64,000 bases of DNA from Pseudomonas alkylphenolica (lineage in GTDB: Bacteria; Pseudomonadota; Gammaproteobacteria; Pseudomonadales; Pseudomonadaceae), in assembly GCF_016009175.1 (NCBI RefSeq), contig NZ_JADUCM010000007.1:124001-188000 (forward strand), written 5' to 3'. The notes beneath the pieces were generated by a model, which was not told the origin of the DNA, ran no database searches, and worked only from the letters and a program-made list of their open reading frames with translations. A program made the translations under genes and the position numbers. Below are positions 35,943 to 44,098 of this stretch, in pieces. Position 1 is the stretch's first letter. Each line of letters begins with the position of its first letter.

Positions 35943-36566
35943 ATGACGGACACCGTAGAGTGGTGCACTGTCGTCTGGCAGGTGGTGGGCGGCGCATCGA
36001 CAGAGGCGAGCACAGGGTGGGCGACCTTCGGAGTGGCGACTTTGACGGGTGCATTTGGTGTGTTTGGTATTTGGATTGGTCAGAAAAATCAGGCCCGCTC
36101 GCAGGCAAAAAGTGTTCGCGCTGCGTTACTCGCAGAAGTGGCAGCCATTTGTGCGCTACTGAAAACTCGTGGATTTGTGAAGGATTTGCGAGACCGGGCA
36201 ACGGATCTCAAGCGGTCAAAGAGCATAGCTGAGAAGAAAATGAGAGCTATGGAAGTCGCTACCCATGGCCACATCAACAAGATCTATCAAGCGAATCTGG
36301 CTCATCTCGGAGGCTTATCCAGGAGCGAAGCCGATCTAATCGTTCGTTTTCATTACATTTTAGAAGGTGTGTTTGCCGATATCACTCCAGGTGGATTACT
36401 GGCAGTTGGAACCAGTAACTCCAGTTCATTCGAGCGCGCTGCCAGCCTGCTGGAGGAAGTGCTCGGGATCGGAGAGAAGCTGTGCATGAGGCAGAAGCCA
36501 TGTTGGCGTTTGCGATGGCCACGTGGACAAAATGTGGACACTGAAGCCGAAGGAAAGGCGAGCTAA
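35943..36566 (+). CDS. Membrane-anchored protein of unknown function
   Basis: This 207-residue protein is not recognised. One hydrophobic segment near residues 24-46 (WATFGVATLTGAFGVFGIWI) is followed by a basic, Gln/Arg-rich juxtamembrane stretch (GQKNQARSQAKSVRAALLAE) and a long helical region that may coil (DLRDRATDLKRSKSIAEKKM). A second helical part follows (LSRSEADLIVRFHYILEGVF). The topology suggests a cytoplasmic domain on a membrane anchor. GC content is the lowest of any gene in the window. GGAG lies before the ATG. It may be a remnant of a mobile element. Confidence 0.6.
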   Translation: MTDTVEWCTVVWQVVGGASTEASTGWATFGVATLTGAFGVFGIWIGQKNQARSQAKSVRAALLAEVAAICALLKTRGFVKDLRDRATDLKRSKSIAEKKMRAMEVATHGHINKIYQANLAHLGGLSRSEADLIVRFHYILEGVFADITPGGLLAVGTSNSSSFERAASLLEEVLGIGEKLCMRQKPCWRLRWPRGQNVDTEAEGKAS

Positions 36567-36667
36567 GTGGCCCTTAGAAATACAAAAGCCCCGCATTGTG
36601 GGACTTCTAAGTTGGGGTTGGACAGTGAAGTCACGGTGCGTGCCATAGGTATATGGCCATAGACAAC

Positions 36668-36690
36668 AAAGCCCGCACAAGGCGGGCTTT
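36668..36690 (-). terminator. Terminator hairpin downstream of tRNA-Thr
   Basis: AAAGCCCGC and GCGGGCTTT form a perfect stem 45 bases past the 3' end of tRNA-Thr on the minus strand; it could also serve the plus-strand gene ending at 36566. Confidence 0.75.
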
Positions 36691-36735
36691 ACTGAACGTT
36701 CCACCGATAGCCAAAGCCATCGTGAAACCTGTATC

Positions 36736-36811
36736 TGGTGCCGGAGACAGGAATCGAACCTGCGACCTTCGCGTTACGAGTGCGCTGCTCTACCGACTGA
36801 GCTACACCGGC
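36736..36811 (-). tRNA. tRNA-Thr (anticodon CGT)
   Basis: A 76-base cloverleaf with CCA encoded: acceptor GCCGGTG, D-arm GCTCAGTCGGTAGAGC, anticodon loop CTCGTAA, and T-arm with GGTTCGATTCC. The anticodon CGT reads ACG. The 31-39 position appears as A-C, which is tolerated in relatives. The 3' end faces the AbiE/orphan-gene segment, so it is a plausible past integration site. Confidence 0.95.
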
Positions 36812-36874
36812 GTGGCACCAACGCTACCACTGCCGGATGCGTTACGCAAATCACTGTTTAATAACAGCTATTGA

Positions 36875-37303
36875 TCACTGTGCGACGGCGCTTTCGGTAG
36901 ACGTGCAGCCACTTGGGGCGAGGTCGGCTTCCAGTGTTGTGGTGCAGGCCCAGCCGCTGGTCGAGCGGGTCAGGCTGAGGGTTTTGCCCAGGGCGGTGGC
37001 CGGGGCGTCGGCCAGGGTGCAGACGATGCTGCCGGCGCCAGTGGCTGCAGTGCCGGTGGCAGTGATGGCGCAGTTGCTGGTGCTCGCCTGGCCGCCCAGC
37101 GCGGCGACGTCGGTAACGTCTTTGCCTTCGTTCAGGCGCAGGTCGAAGGGGGTTTTCAGGGCGCTGATTTCGACCAGGGCCGCTGTGGCCTTAGTGCGCA
37201 CCTGGTGGTTGGTGTACATGGGTAAGGCGATGGTCGCCAGGATGCCGATGATCGCCACCACGATCATCAGTTCGATCAAGGTAATGCCGCGTTGCCCTTT
37301 CAT
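36875..37303 (-). CDS. pilA: Type IV major pilin PilA
   Basis: This 142-residue type IVa pilin has a short leader MKGQRG cut by PilD, then [20 protein letters not shown] with Glu5. The mature N-terminal residue would be Ile rather than the usual Phe. Two cysteines near the C-terminus (GWACTT and PSGCTS) make the disulfide-bounded D-region. AGGGAG precedes the ATG. It is divergent from pilC-pilD. The pilus it forms depends on an assembly ATPase that is not encoded here. Confidence 0.9.
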   Translation of the reverse strand: MKGQRGITLIELMIVVAIIGILATIALPMYTNHQVRTKATAALVEISALKTPFDLRLNEGKDVTDVAALGGQASTSNCAITATGTAATGAGSIVCTLADAPATALGKTLSLTRSTSGWACTTTLEADLAPSGCTSTESAVAQ

Positions 37304-37403
37304 GGACGTTCTCCCTCGCAAATTCGGTTCTGGTCGGCGGCGCTCAGGCTCGGGCCGCCAACAGGCGCGCCAGTAGGCCCGAATAGACACCTTTTGTCAC
37401 CCT

Positions 37404-37454
37404 GCGCCGGTCATTCGGCGCTGCTCGCTCGACTACTCTAGTGACCAGCGAGCA
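37404..37454. other. Tandem hairpins in the pilA-pilC gap
   Basis: GCGCCG/CGGCGC (37404-37421) is followed at once by TGCTCGCT/AGCGAGCA (37422-37454), both perfect stems. They lie in the divergent gap and have no T run. Their role is unknown. Confidence 0.4.
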
Positions 37455-37523
37455 CCCCTGCTCGCGGCGCAGGCCCTTAAGCTGTTTCCGGGTTTGTGCA
37501 GGCCTCGCAGCAAGGATGTCGCG

Positions 37524-38732
37524 ATGACCACAAAAACCTACAGCTTCAGTTGGCAAGGCACCACTACCCAAGGCGCGCTGGTCAGCGGCGAAAGCCGCGG
37601 GCGCAGCCCTGCCCTGTTGCGTGCCGAGTTGCGTAAACGCGGTATTCGCCCGGTACGCGTCACGCGGGTACGGGCAGGTTTATGGCGCCGGTCGGGGGCG
37701 CTCGGCACTCGTGAGTTATGCGAGTTCAGTCGCCAGCTGGCCAGCCTGATCAGCTCAGGCGTGGCGTTGCTGCAAGCGCTTGAGGCGATTGCACAAAGCA
37801 GCAGCAACCCGGCACTGGTCAACCTGCTGGGCACGCTGAAAACCGATATCGGTGCCGGGTGTAATCTGGCGCAAGCGTTGCGCCGCCATCCGCGCTATTT
37901 CGATGCGCTGTACTGCAACCTGGTGGCCGCCGGCGAGCAATCCGGCAGCCTGGAGACGGTGCTCGATCAGGTCGCCTGCCTGCAGGAGCAGCGCCAGGCC
38001 CTGCGCGCCCGCCTGCACAAGGCGATGCTGTATCCACTGATTGTGTTGCTGACCGGGCTGGGCGTGTCGGCGTTGTTGCTGCTTGAGGTGGTGCCGCAGT
38101 TTCAGCTGATGTTCAATGGCTTCGGCGCGCAGTTGCCGGCGTTCACCCAACGGGTAATCGGGGTGTCCGAGTGGCTGGGGCAGTACGCGGGCTGGTTGCT
38201 GCTGGGCGTGGCTGGAGTTGGCTGGGGGCTGTATCGGGCTTATCAGCGCCAACCGGCTTTTAAAGTGTGGTGCCTGGGCGTGGCGTTGAAGCTGCCGGTG
38301 CTTGGGGTGTTGTTGAGCAACGCCGCCCTCGCCCGCTTCGCCCGCACACTGTCGACCTCCTATGCGGCGGGGGTGCCGCTGGTGGAAGCGCTGGGGCCGG
38401 TGGCCGCTGCCTGCGGCAATCCATTGTATGAGCGCGCGGTGCTGGCCCTGCGCAAGGCGTTGGCCAGCGGCCAGTCGTTGAGCCAGGCGATGGCCTGCAG
38501 CGGGCTGTTCCCGCCATTGATGCAACGGATGTGCGCCATCGGCGAGACAGGCGGTACGCTGGACGATATGCTCGCCAGAGTCGCCAGCCATTACGAAAGT
38601 GTGATCGAACGCTTGCTCGATAACCTGGCCAGCTTGCTTGAACCCCTGATCGTGCTGACGCTCGGGCTGCTGGTAGGCAGCCTGGTGATCGCCATGTACT
38701 TGCCAATCTTTCAGCTGGGTAGTGTGATCTGA
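37524..38732 (+). CDS. pilC: Type IV pilus inner-membrane platform protein PilC
   Basis: This 402-residue GspF/PilC protein forms the inner-membrane platform on which the pilus is assembled. Two homologous halves (about 65-190 and 270-395) carry LCEFSRQLASLISSGVALLQAL and LARFARTLSTSYAAGVPLVEAL. Three membrane segments are predicted (about 170-192, 220-240, 375-398). The ATG at 37524 has AAGGA; an upstream in-frame start adds no homology. It begins the run pilC-pilD-coaE-yacG. The usual pilB before it is absent. Confidence 0.93.
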   Translation: MTTKTYSFSWQGTTTQGALVSGESRGRSPALLRAELRKRGIRPVRVTRVRAGLWRRSGALGTRELCEFSRQLASLISSGVALLQALEAIAQSSSNPALVNLLGTLKTDIGAGCNLAQALRRHPRYFDALYCNLVAAGEQSGSLETVLDQVACLQEQRQALRARLHKAMLYPLIVLLTGLGVSALLLLEVVPQFQLMFNGFGAQLPAFTQRVIGVSEWLGQYAGWLLLGVAGVGWGLYRAYQRQPAFKVWCLGVALKLPVLGVLLSNAALARFARTLSTSYAAGVPLVEALGPVAAACGNPLYERAVLALRKALASGQSLSQAMACSGLFPPLMQRMCAIGETGGTLDDMLARVASHYESVIERLLDNLASLLEPLIVLTLGLLVGSLVIAMYLPIFQLGSVI

Positions 38733-38734
38733 AC

Positions 38735-39604
38735 ATGGACCTGATGGATACGCTGGCACGCCAGCCGCTGTTTTACCTCGGTTGCGCCCTGCTGCTGGGG
38801 CTGATCGTTGGCAGCTTTCTCAATGTGCTGGTGCACCGCCTGCCGATCATGCTGCAACGCCAGTGGCAGGCCGAGGCGCGCGAGGTGCTGGAGCTGCCCG
38901 CAGCAGACGTAGGCGAACGCTACAACCTGCTGCTACCCGCCTCGCAGTGCCCGCACTGCGGCCACCGCATTCGTGCCTGGGAAAACATCCCGGTGCTCAG
39001 CTACCTGGCATTGCGTGGACGCTGCAGCCGTTGCCGCAGCGCCATCAGCGTGCGCTACCCGCTGGTAGAGCTGGGCTGCGCGGCCTTGACCGGATTTATT
39101 GCCTGGTACCTCGGCCCCACGTCGGCGGCGCTGGCGCTGATGCTGCTCAGCTGGGGGCTGCTAGCCATGAGCCTGATCGACATCGAGCACCGGCTGTTGC
39201 CCGATGCCCTGGTGCTGCCGCTGTTGTGGGCGGGGCTGTTCGTTAACGCCTTCGAGCTGTTCGTGCCGCTGCAAGCGGCGCTGTGGGGGGCGATGATCGG
39301 TTATTTAAGCCTGTGGTCGGTGTTCTGGCTGTTCAAGATCATCACCGGCAAAGAGGGCATGGGCTATGGCGACTTCAAGTTGCTGGCGCTGATCGGCGCC
39401 TGGGGCGGCTGGCAGATTTTGCCGCTGACGTTGCTGCTGTCGTCGGTGCTGGGCGTGGTGATCGGGGTGGTGATGATGCGGGTCAAAGGCCTGAAGGCCG
39501 GCACGCCGATCCCCTTTGGTCCTTATCTGGCCATCGCGGGCTGGATCGCACTGCTCTGGGGTGGTCAAATAACCACTTCTTACATCAACCACTTTGGACT
39601 GTGA
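38735..39604 (+). CDS. pilD: Prepilin peptidase / N-methyltransferase PilD
   Basis: This 289-residue polytopic aspartic peptidase removes the leader of prepilins (and type II pseudopilins) and methylates the new N-terminus. A cytoplasmic zinc knuckle with two CxxC pairs ([25 protein letters not shown]) is followed by the catalytic Asp motifs [12 protein letters not shown] and [14 protein letters not shown]. It starts two bases after pilC, and its stop overlaps coaE by one base. It should process PilA and the minor pilins at 51.6-53.9 kb. Confidence 0.95.
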   Translation: MDLMDTLARQPLFYLGCALLLGLIVGSFLNVLVHRLPIMLQRQWQAEAREVLELPAADVGERYNLLLPASQCPHCGHRIRAWENIPVLSYLALRGRCSRCRSAISVRYPLVELGCAALTGFIAWYLGPTSAALALMLLSWGLLAMSLIDIEHRLLPDALVLPLLWAGLFVNAFELFVPLQAALWGAMIGYLSLWSVFWLFKIITGKEGMGYGDFKLLALIGAWGGWQILPLTLLLSSVLGVVIGVVMMRVKGLKAGTPIPFGPYLAIAGWIALLWGGQITTSYINHFGL

Positions 39605-40227
39605 TGACCACCGCTGCTTTCACTCCGTGGATTCTCGGCCTCACCGGCGGCATAGGCAGTGGCAAAAGCGCTGCTGCCCAGCGTTTTGTCGAACTGGGTG
39701 TGCACCTGGTCGATGCCGATCAGGCCGCGCGCTGGGTGGTTGAGCCTGGCCGCCCGGCGCTGGCGAGCATCGTCGAGCACTTCGGCCCTGGCGTACTGCA
39801 AGAGGACGGGCAACTGGACCGCGCCGCCCTGCGACAGCTGATTTTCGCCGACCCCGAGCAACGCCGCTGGCTGGAGGCGCTGCTGCATCCGCTGATCGGC
39901 CAGGAGATTTTCAGCTACCTGGCCAAGGCCGAGTCGCCGTATGCGGTGTTCGTGTCGCCGTTGATGGTCGAGTCGGGGCAGTACCAGCGCACCCAGCGCC
40001 TGCTGGTGATCGACGCCCCGCAAGAATTGCAGGTGCAGCGCACCTTGCTGCGTGACCAGACCAGCCCTGAGCAAGTGCAGGCCATTCTCAAGGCCCAGGC
40101 CAGCCGCGAAGAGCGCCTGCGCCATGCCCACGATGTGCTGGTTAACGACCGCGATCTTGCCTGGCTGCATTCGGAGGTCGACCGCCTGCACCACTTTTAC
40201 CTGACTTTGCGAGGAGGCCAAGCATGA
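39604..40227 (+). CDS. coaE: Dephospho-CoA kinase
   Basis: This 207-residue enzyme does the last step of CoA synthesis, phosphorylating dephospho-CoA with ATP. The P-loop [17 protein letters not shown] is at the N-terminus, followed by [10 protein letters not shown] and the CoA-binding lid region ([21 protein letters not shown]). The ATG overlaps the pilD stop (TGATG). The pilD-coaE-yacG order is usual in gamma-proteobacteria. Confidence 0.95.
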   Translation: MTTAAFTPWILGLTGGIGSGKSAAAQRFVELGVHLVDADQAARWVVEPGRPALASIVEHFGPGVLQEDGQLDRAALRQLIFADPEQRRWLEALLHPLIGQEIFSYLAKAESPYAVFVSPLMVESGQYQRTQRLLVIDAPQELQVQRTLLRDQTSPEQVQAILKAQASREERLRHAHDVLVNDRDLAWLHSEVDRLHHFYLTLRGGQA

Positions 40228-40430
40228 GCCAACCGATGACCGTTGAATGCCCGACCTGTGGCGCCCCTGTTGAATGGAATGCGGCCAGCACCTTCCGCCC
40301 GTTCTGTTCTGACCGCTGCAAGCTGATCGACCTGGGTGCCTGGGCTGCTGAAGAGCACAAAATCCCGGTGGCACCGGATGCCGAAGACGAGCTGTTTTCC
40401 GGCGAGCTCGACCCGCGCGCCCACCACTAA
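40224..40430 (+). CDS. yacG: DNA gyrase inhibitor YacG (zinc protein)
   Basis: This 68-residue zinc-binding protein has the four-Cys site [10 protein letters not shown] and [14 protein letters not shown]. YacG binds GyrB and blocks DNA binding by gyrase. It overlaps coaE by four bases, with GAGGAGG-like sequence ahead of the ATG. Confidence 0.93.
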   Translation: MSQPMTVECPTCGAPVEWNAASTFRPFCSDRCKLIDLGAWAAEEHKIPVAPDAEDELFSGELDPRAHH

Positions 40431-40433
40431 GGC

Positions 40434-41123
40434 TCAGCGCCCGGGGTCGTCGTCCTTCCAGGGTGCCTGCAGGTAGCGGGTGCGGTTGAAGGTTTCCAGC
40501 CACTCCGGGCAAAACACCACCAGTGCGCTGACCACCATGCCGTTGATAAAGGCTTCGGGAAAGATGATCAGCCACAGGTAGCCGATAAAGTCCTCGATCC
40601 ACTCCGGCATCACAAAGCGCTCGTCCATCCACAGCACACCGAGCGCCAGCAGCAGGCACAGCAGTGCCGACAGGGCTGCGGCAAAAAATCCCGAACAGAA
40701 AATGTAAACGAAGAGGTTTTTCGGCTGCGCGCGTTCCACCAGGATCGCGCAGACTTCGGTGACCAGCACCGGCAGGCCGATGAACAACAGGCCGTTGACG
40801 CCCATGGCGGCCAGGTCCTGACGCCCGAGCAACATCAGGCCGGTTTGCGCGAGCAGCCCGCCGACCAGGGCCAGGGGCCAGTCCAGTAGCAGGGTCACGG
40901 CGGTCATGCCGATGAAGTGATAGGACACGCCAGTGTCGAAATCGCGCCGCACCAGCCACAAGGCAAACAGCGCCAGCACTGTGCCGAACAGCAAATGCTG
41001 ACGGCGGCTGTCGGTGAACAACTCGACCCAGGGCGCACGCCAGATGGCCCACAGCAGCACCGGTACGTAGCCCAGCCAACCGAGCAACAGGGTCTGTTCA
41101 GACAACACTTGAGCGCCAATCAC
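40434..41123 (-). CDS. CbiM-like energy-coupling-factor permease
   Basis: This 229-residue integral membrane protein resembles CbiM/ECF permeases. About six to seven hydrophobic segments are visible, including VPVLLWAIWRA, LLFGTVLALFALWLV, HFIGMTAVTLLLDWPLALVG, GLLFIGLPVLVTEVC and FFAAALSALLCLLLALGVL. The metal-coordinating MHI start of true CbiM is missing, and no cobalt or nickel transporter partner or ATPase lies nearby, so a classical cobalt or nickel importer is doubtful. The GTG start has AAGGAAAGG upstream. Confidence 0.7.
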   Translation of the reverse strand: MIGAQVLSEQTLLLGWLGYVPVLLWAIWRAPWVELFTDSRRQHLLFGTVLALFALWLVRRDFDTGVSYHFIGMTAVTLLLDWPLALVGGLLAQTGLMLLGRQDLAAMGVNGLLFIGLPVLVTEVCAILVERAQPKNLFVYIFCSGFFAAALSALLCLLLALGVLWMDERFVMPEWIEDFIGYLWLIIFPEAFINGMVVSALVVFCPEWLETFNRTRYLQAPWKDDDPGR

Positions 41124-41242
41124 CGTGTTCGACCTTTCCTTGTGAGCCTTTGGGCAGTCTACACCGCTGGCTGAAGGCGTCGGCTGACAATAAAGCCAGG
41201 CGCACTAACAACTATCACGTTTTGAACGCTAAGCTTGTCCCC

Positions 41243-41872
41243 ATGGATGACTCAGACTACCTGCGCCTGCTCACCATTCAGGCCGAACAAGCCAATGCGT
41301 TTCTCTCCAATGCCCGTAAATGGGAACGTGAGCGTTGGGTCTGCCAGCGCCTGCTGCAAGGGTTGAACATTCCTTACCGCAGCGAAGACTTCACCCCTGC
41401 CGGCCAGGAGCCGCCCGACGTGCTGTTTCGGGATGCCGCCTTTGAGGTGTTTTTTGTGCTCGACGAAGGCCGCCGGCTCAATGACGAGTGGCGCGAAGAG
41501 CTGCAACGCCGGCGCAGTGCCTTTTCCTTGAGCCAGCTGGTGCGCCGCGAAGCGCGGCCACGGCGGATCAGCGCCCAGGAGCTGTTGCAGCGCCTGGCGC
41601 CGACCTTGCGCAAAAAGTCGCATAACTATCAGGAACGCGGGCTGGACCTGAGCGAGCTGGACATCATTGCCTTCGCCAGCCTCAAGCGCGAAGTGCTCGA
41701 CCTCAACAGCCACTTTCCACCGCCCACCGAATACCTGCGCCAAGGCTGGCGTTCGCTGTCACTGGTCGGGCCGACGTTTGCCCGGGTGTTGTTCGCTCAC
41801 CCGGACGCCCCGGATTTCCTGCGTGGCAACCTGGGGCGCAGCATTGTCTTCGACGTTGGTATCAGCCTGTGA
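41243..41872 (+). CDS. DUF1780 family protein (putative nuclease fold)
   Basis: This 209-residue soluble protein of the Pseudomonas DUF1780 family has the signature ERWVCQRLLQGLNIPYRSEDF, PPDVLFRDAAFEVFFVLDEGRR. The PDVxF then ExxxxxDE pattern recalls the PD-(D/E)xK nuclease core, and relatives have been described as endonuclease-like; activity is unproven. The ATG at 41243 begins the conserved part; the upstream in-frame extension is not conserved in character. Confidence 0.78.
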   Translation: MDDSDYLRLLTIQAEQANAFLSNARKWERERWVCQRLLQGLNIPYRSEDFTPAGQEPPDVLFRDAAFEVFFVLDEGRRLNDEWREELQRRRSAFSLSQLVRREARPRRISAQELLQRLAPTLRKKSHNYQERGLDLSELDIIAFASLKREVLDLNSHFPPPTEYLRQGWRSLSLVGPTFARVLFAHPDAPDFLRGNLGRSIVFDVGISL

Positions 41873-42039
41873 GCTGGCCCCCTGCCAACGCGTAATGGCA
41901 TAAATTGCGCGGCGGTGATACAAAGCGCAATCATTCGTCATACACGCCGCGCGTGACTGCGCCATGGGCCCTGAGCAAACAACTACAGTAAACCCTGTAG
42001 CTTCCCTTCAGTCACAAGCGTCTACCTGACGAGGCCCTC

Positions 42040-42213
42040 ATGACCAGCCGCCTGAATCCCGAAGACCAACGTCGTGTCGATCAATACCTGCAAGCACCCC
42101 AACATCAAGTCGAGCGCAAGCCTTTCCGGCCGTGGCTGCTCCTTTGGCTGGTGGTGCTCGTGACTGTTGGCCTGGGCCTGTTGAGCCGCCTCTTGAGTAA
42201 CCTGGTGCTATGA
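42040..42213 (+). CDS. DUF3094 small membrane protein
   Basis: This 57-residue protein reads MTSRLNPEDQRRVDQYLQAP, then a basic QVERKPFRPW stretch, then one membrane segment LLLWLVVLVTVGLGLLSRLL. It matches the short Pseudomonas DUF3094 family: cytoplasmic N-terminus and a single C-terminal anchor. Function is unknown. GAGG lies ahead of the ATG. It precedes ndh by 84 bases on the same strand, so co-expression is possible. Confidence 0.75.
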   Translation: MTSRLNPEDQRRVDQYLQAPQHQVERKPFRPWLLLWLVVLVTVGLGLLSRLLSNLVL

Positions 42214-42297
42214 GCTGCCTTGCGCTCGCCCGAACCGCCCGCCCTGTGCGGCCGCCCACTCGAGACCCGAATTCCGTAAACCTTATGAGATATCTTA

Positions 42298-43593
42298 ATG
42301 ACTCACCGTATCGTGATTGTCGGCGGCGGCGCTGGCGGCCTGGAACTGGCGACCCGCCTGGGTAAAACCCTGGGCAAAAAAGGCAGCGCCAGCATTACCC
42401 TGGTCGATGCCAACCTGACCCACATCTGGAAGCCCTTGCTGCACGAAGTGGCCGCCGGCTCGCTGAACTCTTCGGAAGACGAACTGAACTACGTGGCGCA
42501 AGCCAAGTGGAACCACTTCCAGTTCCAGCTCGGCCGCATGAGTGGCCTTGACCGCGAAGGCAAGCAGATCCAGCTGGCCGCTACCCTTGATGAAGAGGGC
42601 CGCGAGCTGCTGCCTGCGCGCACCCTGGCGTACGACACACTGGTGATCGCCGTGGGCAGCAACACCAACGACTTCGGCACCCTGGGGGCGGCCCAGCATT
42701 GCCTGTTCCTGGATACCCGCAAGCAGGCCGAGCGCTTTCACCAGCAACTGCTCAACCACTACCTGCGCGCCCACGCCGGTGATCAGGCCAACGAGACCAT
42801 CAGTGTCGCCATCGTGGGTGCCGGTGCTACCGGCGTGGAACTGGCTGCCGAGCTGCACCACGCGGCGCACGAGCTGGCTGCCTATGGCCTGGACCGCATC
42901 CAGCCCAAAGACATGCACATCACCCTGATCGAGGCCGGCCCACGGGTGCTGCCAGCGTTGCCGGAGCGTATCAGCGTGCCGGTGCACCAGACCCTGGAAA
43001 AGCTCGGCGTGAAGGTGATGACCAATGCTTCGGTCAGCGAAGTGACGGCCACCGAGCTGAAAACCGCCAATGGCGATGTCATCCCGGCGAGCCTCAAGGT
43101 TTGGGCGGCAGGCATTCGTGCACCGGGTTTCCTCAAGGACATCGATGGCCTGGAAACCAACCGCATCAACCAGCTGGTGGTTCGCCCTACCCTGCAAACC
43201 ACCCTGGACGATGACATCTTTGCCTTTGGCGACTGCGCCGCCTGCCCACAGCCGGGCAGCGACCGCAACGTGCCACCACGCGCCCAGGCGGCGCACCAGC
43301 AGGCTTCAATGCTGGCCAAGTCGCTGAAGGCGCGCCTGGAAGGCAAGCCGTTGCCGACCTACGCCTACCGTGACTACGGCTCGCTGGTGTCGCTGTCGCG
43401 CTTCTCGGCGGTGGGTAACCTGATGGGCAACCTGACCGGTAGCGTGATGCTCGAGGGCTGGCTGGCGCGGATGTTCTACGTGTCGTTGTACCGCATGCAC
43501 CAGATGGCGCTGTACGGCACCTTCCGCACGCTGATGCTGATGCTGGGCAGCCGGATTGGTCGTGGCACCGAGCCGCGTCTGAAGCTGCACTGA
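42298..43593 (+). CDS. ndh: Type II NADH dehydrogenase
   Basis: This 431-residue peripheral membrane flavoprotein oxidises NADH and reduces quinone without pumping protons. The N-terminal FAD motif IVIVGGGAGGLELATRLG, the NADH-binding motif VAIVGAGATGVELAAELHH, and the second FAD motif DIFAFGDCAACP are intact. The C-terminal amphipathic region (LMGNLTGSVMLEGWLARMFY) anchors it to the membrane. Length fits the family. Confidence 0.93.
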   Translation: MTHRIVIVGGGAGGLELATRLGKTLGKKGSASITLVDANLTHIWKPLLHEVAAGSLNSSEDELNYVAQAKWNHFQFQLGRMSGLDREGKQIQLAATLDEEGRELLPARTLAYDTLVIAVGSNTNDFGTLGAAQHCLFLDTRKQAERFHQQLLNHYLRAHAGDQANETISVAIVGAGATGVELAAELHHAAHELAAYGLDRIQPKDMHITLIEAGPRVLPALPERISVPVHQTLEKLGVKVMTNASVSEVTATELKTANGDVIPASLKVWAAGIRAPGFLKDIDGLETNRINQLVVRPTLQTTLDDDIFAFGDCAACPQPGSDRNVPPRAQAAHQQASMLAKSLKARLEGKPLPTYAYRDYGSLVSLSRFSAVGNLMGNLTGSVMLEGWLARMFYVSLYRMHQMALYGTFRTLMLMLGSRIGRGTEPRLKLH

Positions 43594-43611
43594 TAACGGA
43601 TCGCAGAGACA

Positions 43612-43693
43612 TTCGCGGGTGAACCCGCTCCCACAGGAGGGGTGCAATGGTTGAGACCAGCACCAGACCTGTGGGAGCGGGTTTACCCGCGAA
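43612..43693. repeat. REP palindrome pair after ndh
   Basis: TTCGCGGGTGAACCCGCTCC and its inverse GGAGCGGGTTTACCCGCGAA flank a 43-base loop, 18 bases after the ndh stop. It is the same REP family as at 17633 and 29931. Confidence 0.88.
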
Positions 43694-43713
43694 TAAGCTA
43701 AACAGCAGAAACG

Positions 43714-43745
43714 AAAAAAGGGCACCTTTTGCAAGGTGCCCTTTT
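43714..43745 (-). terminator. Terminator of the tRNA operon
   Basis: On the minus strand AAAAGGGCACCTT-GCAA-AAGGTGCCC ends in a run of six Ts, 10 bases past the last tRNA-Pro. It may also end ndh transcripts from the other side. Confidence 0.85.
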
Positions 43746-43754
43746 CTCTGAATA

Positions 43755-43831
43755 TGGTCGGGGTAAGGGGATTCGAACTCCTGACATCCTGCTCCCAAAG
43801 CAGGCGCGCTACCGGACTGCGCTATACCCCG
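43755..43831 (-). tRNA. tRNA-Pro (anticodon TGG), copy 2
   Basis: A 77-base cloverleaf with CCA encoded: acceptor CGGGGTA/TACCCCG, anticodon loop TTTGGGA, T-arm AGTTCGAATCC. The sequence is identical to the copy at 44012-44088. It is the last gene of the tRNA operon, 99 bases after tRNA-Lys. Confidence 0.95.
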
Positions 43832-43833
43832 GT

Positions 43834-43865
43834 AAAAAAAAGGCACCAATTAAGGCGCCTTTTTT
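43834..43865 (-). terminator. Terminator-like hairpin inside the tRNA operon
   Basis: AAAAAAAGGC and GCCTTTTTT arms with imperfect inner pairing sit between tRNA-Lys and the second tRNA-Pro, flanked by A and T runs on both strands. It could lower expression of the last tRNA or act in both directions. Confidence 0.55.
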
Positions 43866-43899
43866 AATGGCTGGCTGCTAATGGCAAACCAACCTTTTA

Positions 43900-43925
43900 A
43901 GATTTGAACCCAGCGTACCGGACTC
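43900..43925 (-). pseudogene. Remnant of a tRNA gene (tRNA-Pro-like fragment)
   Basis: Read on the plus strand, GATTTGAACCC followed at once by AGCGTACCGGACT resembles the T-arm and D-arm ends of the neighbouring tRNA-Pro (GATTCGAACTCC and GCGCTACCGGACT), with the middle missing. A decayed copy of the tRNA left by duplication is the simplest reading. Confidence 0.45.
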
Positions 43926-43930
43926 AAAAA

Positions 43931-44006
43931 TGGTGGGTCGTGTAGGATTCGAACCTACGACCAATTGGTTAAAAGCCAACTGCTCTACCAACTGAGCTAA
44001 CGACCC
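43931..44006 (-). tRNA. tRNA-Lys (anticodon TTT)
   Basis: A 76-base cloverleaf with CCA encoded: acceptor GGGTCGT, anticodon loop CTTTTAA, T-arm GGTTCGAATCC. Third in the Asn-Pro-Lys-Pro operon, five bases after the first tRNA-Pro. Confidence 0.96.
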
Positions 44007-44011
44007 AAAAA

Positions 44012-44088
44012 TGGTCGGGGTAAGGGGATTCGAACTCCTGACATCCTGCTCCCAAAGCAGGCGCGCTACCGGACTGCGCTATACCCCG
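44012..44088 (-). tRNA. tRNA-Pro (anticodon TGG), copy 1
   Basis: A 77-base cloverleaf identical to the copy at 43755-43831, with anticodon loop TTTGGGA and CCA encoded. Second in the operon. Confidence 0.96.
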
Positions 44089-44098
44089 GTTTGAAATT

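Noticed and set aside
33050..36811. Direct-repeat attachment site for an island at tRNA-Thr
   Set aside because: I looked for a second copy of the tRNA 3' end left of abiE and in the segment and found none; no integrase gene is present either.
37304..37400. Possible sigma-54 promoter for pilA (TGGCGCG-CCTG-TTGGC on the minus strand)
   Set aside because: The -24 element has a mismatch and the invariant GC of the -12 element is absent. PilR/RpoN control of pilA is plausible from other species but not supported here.
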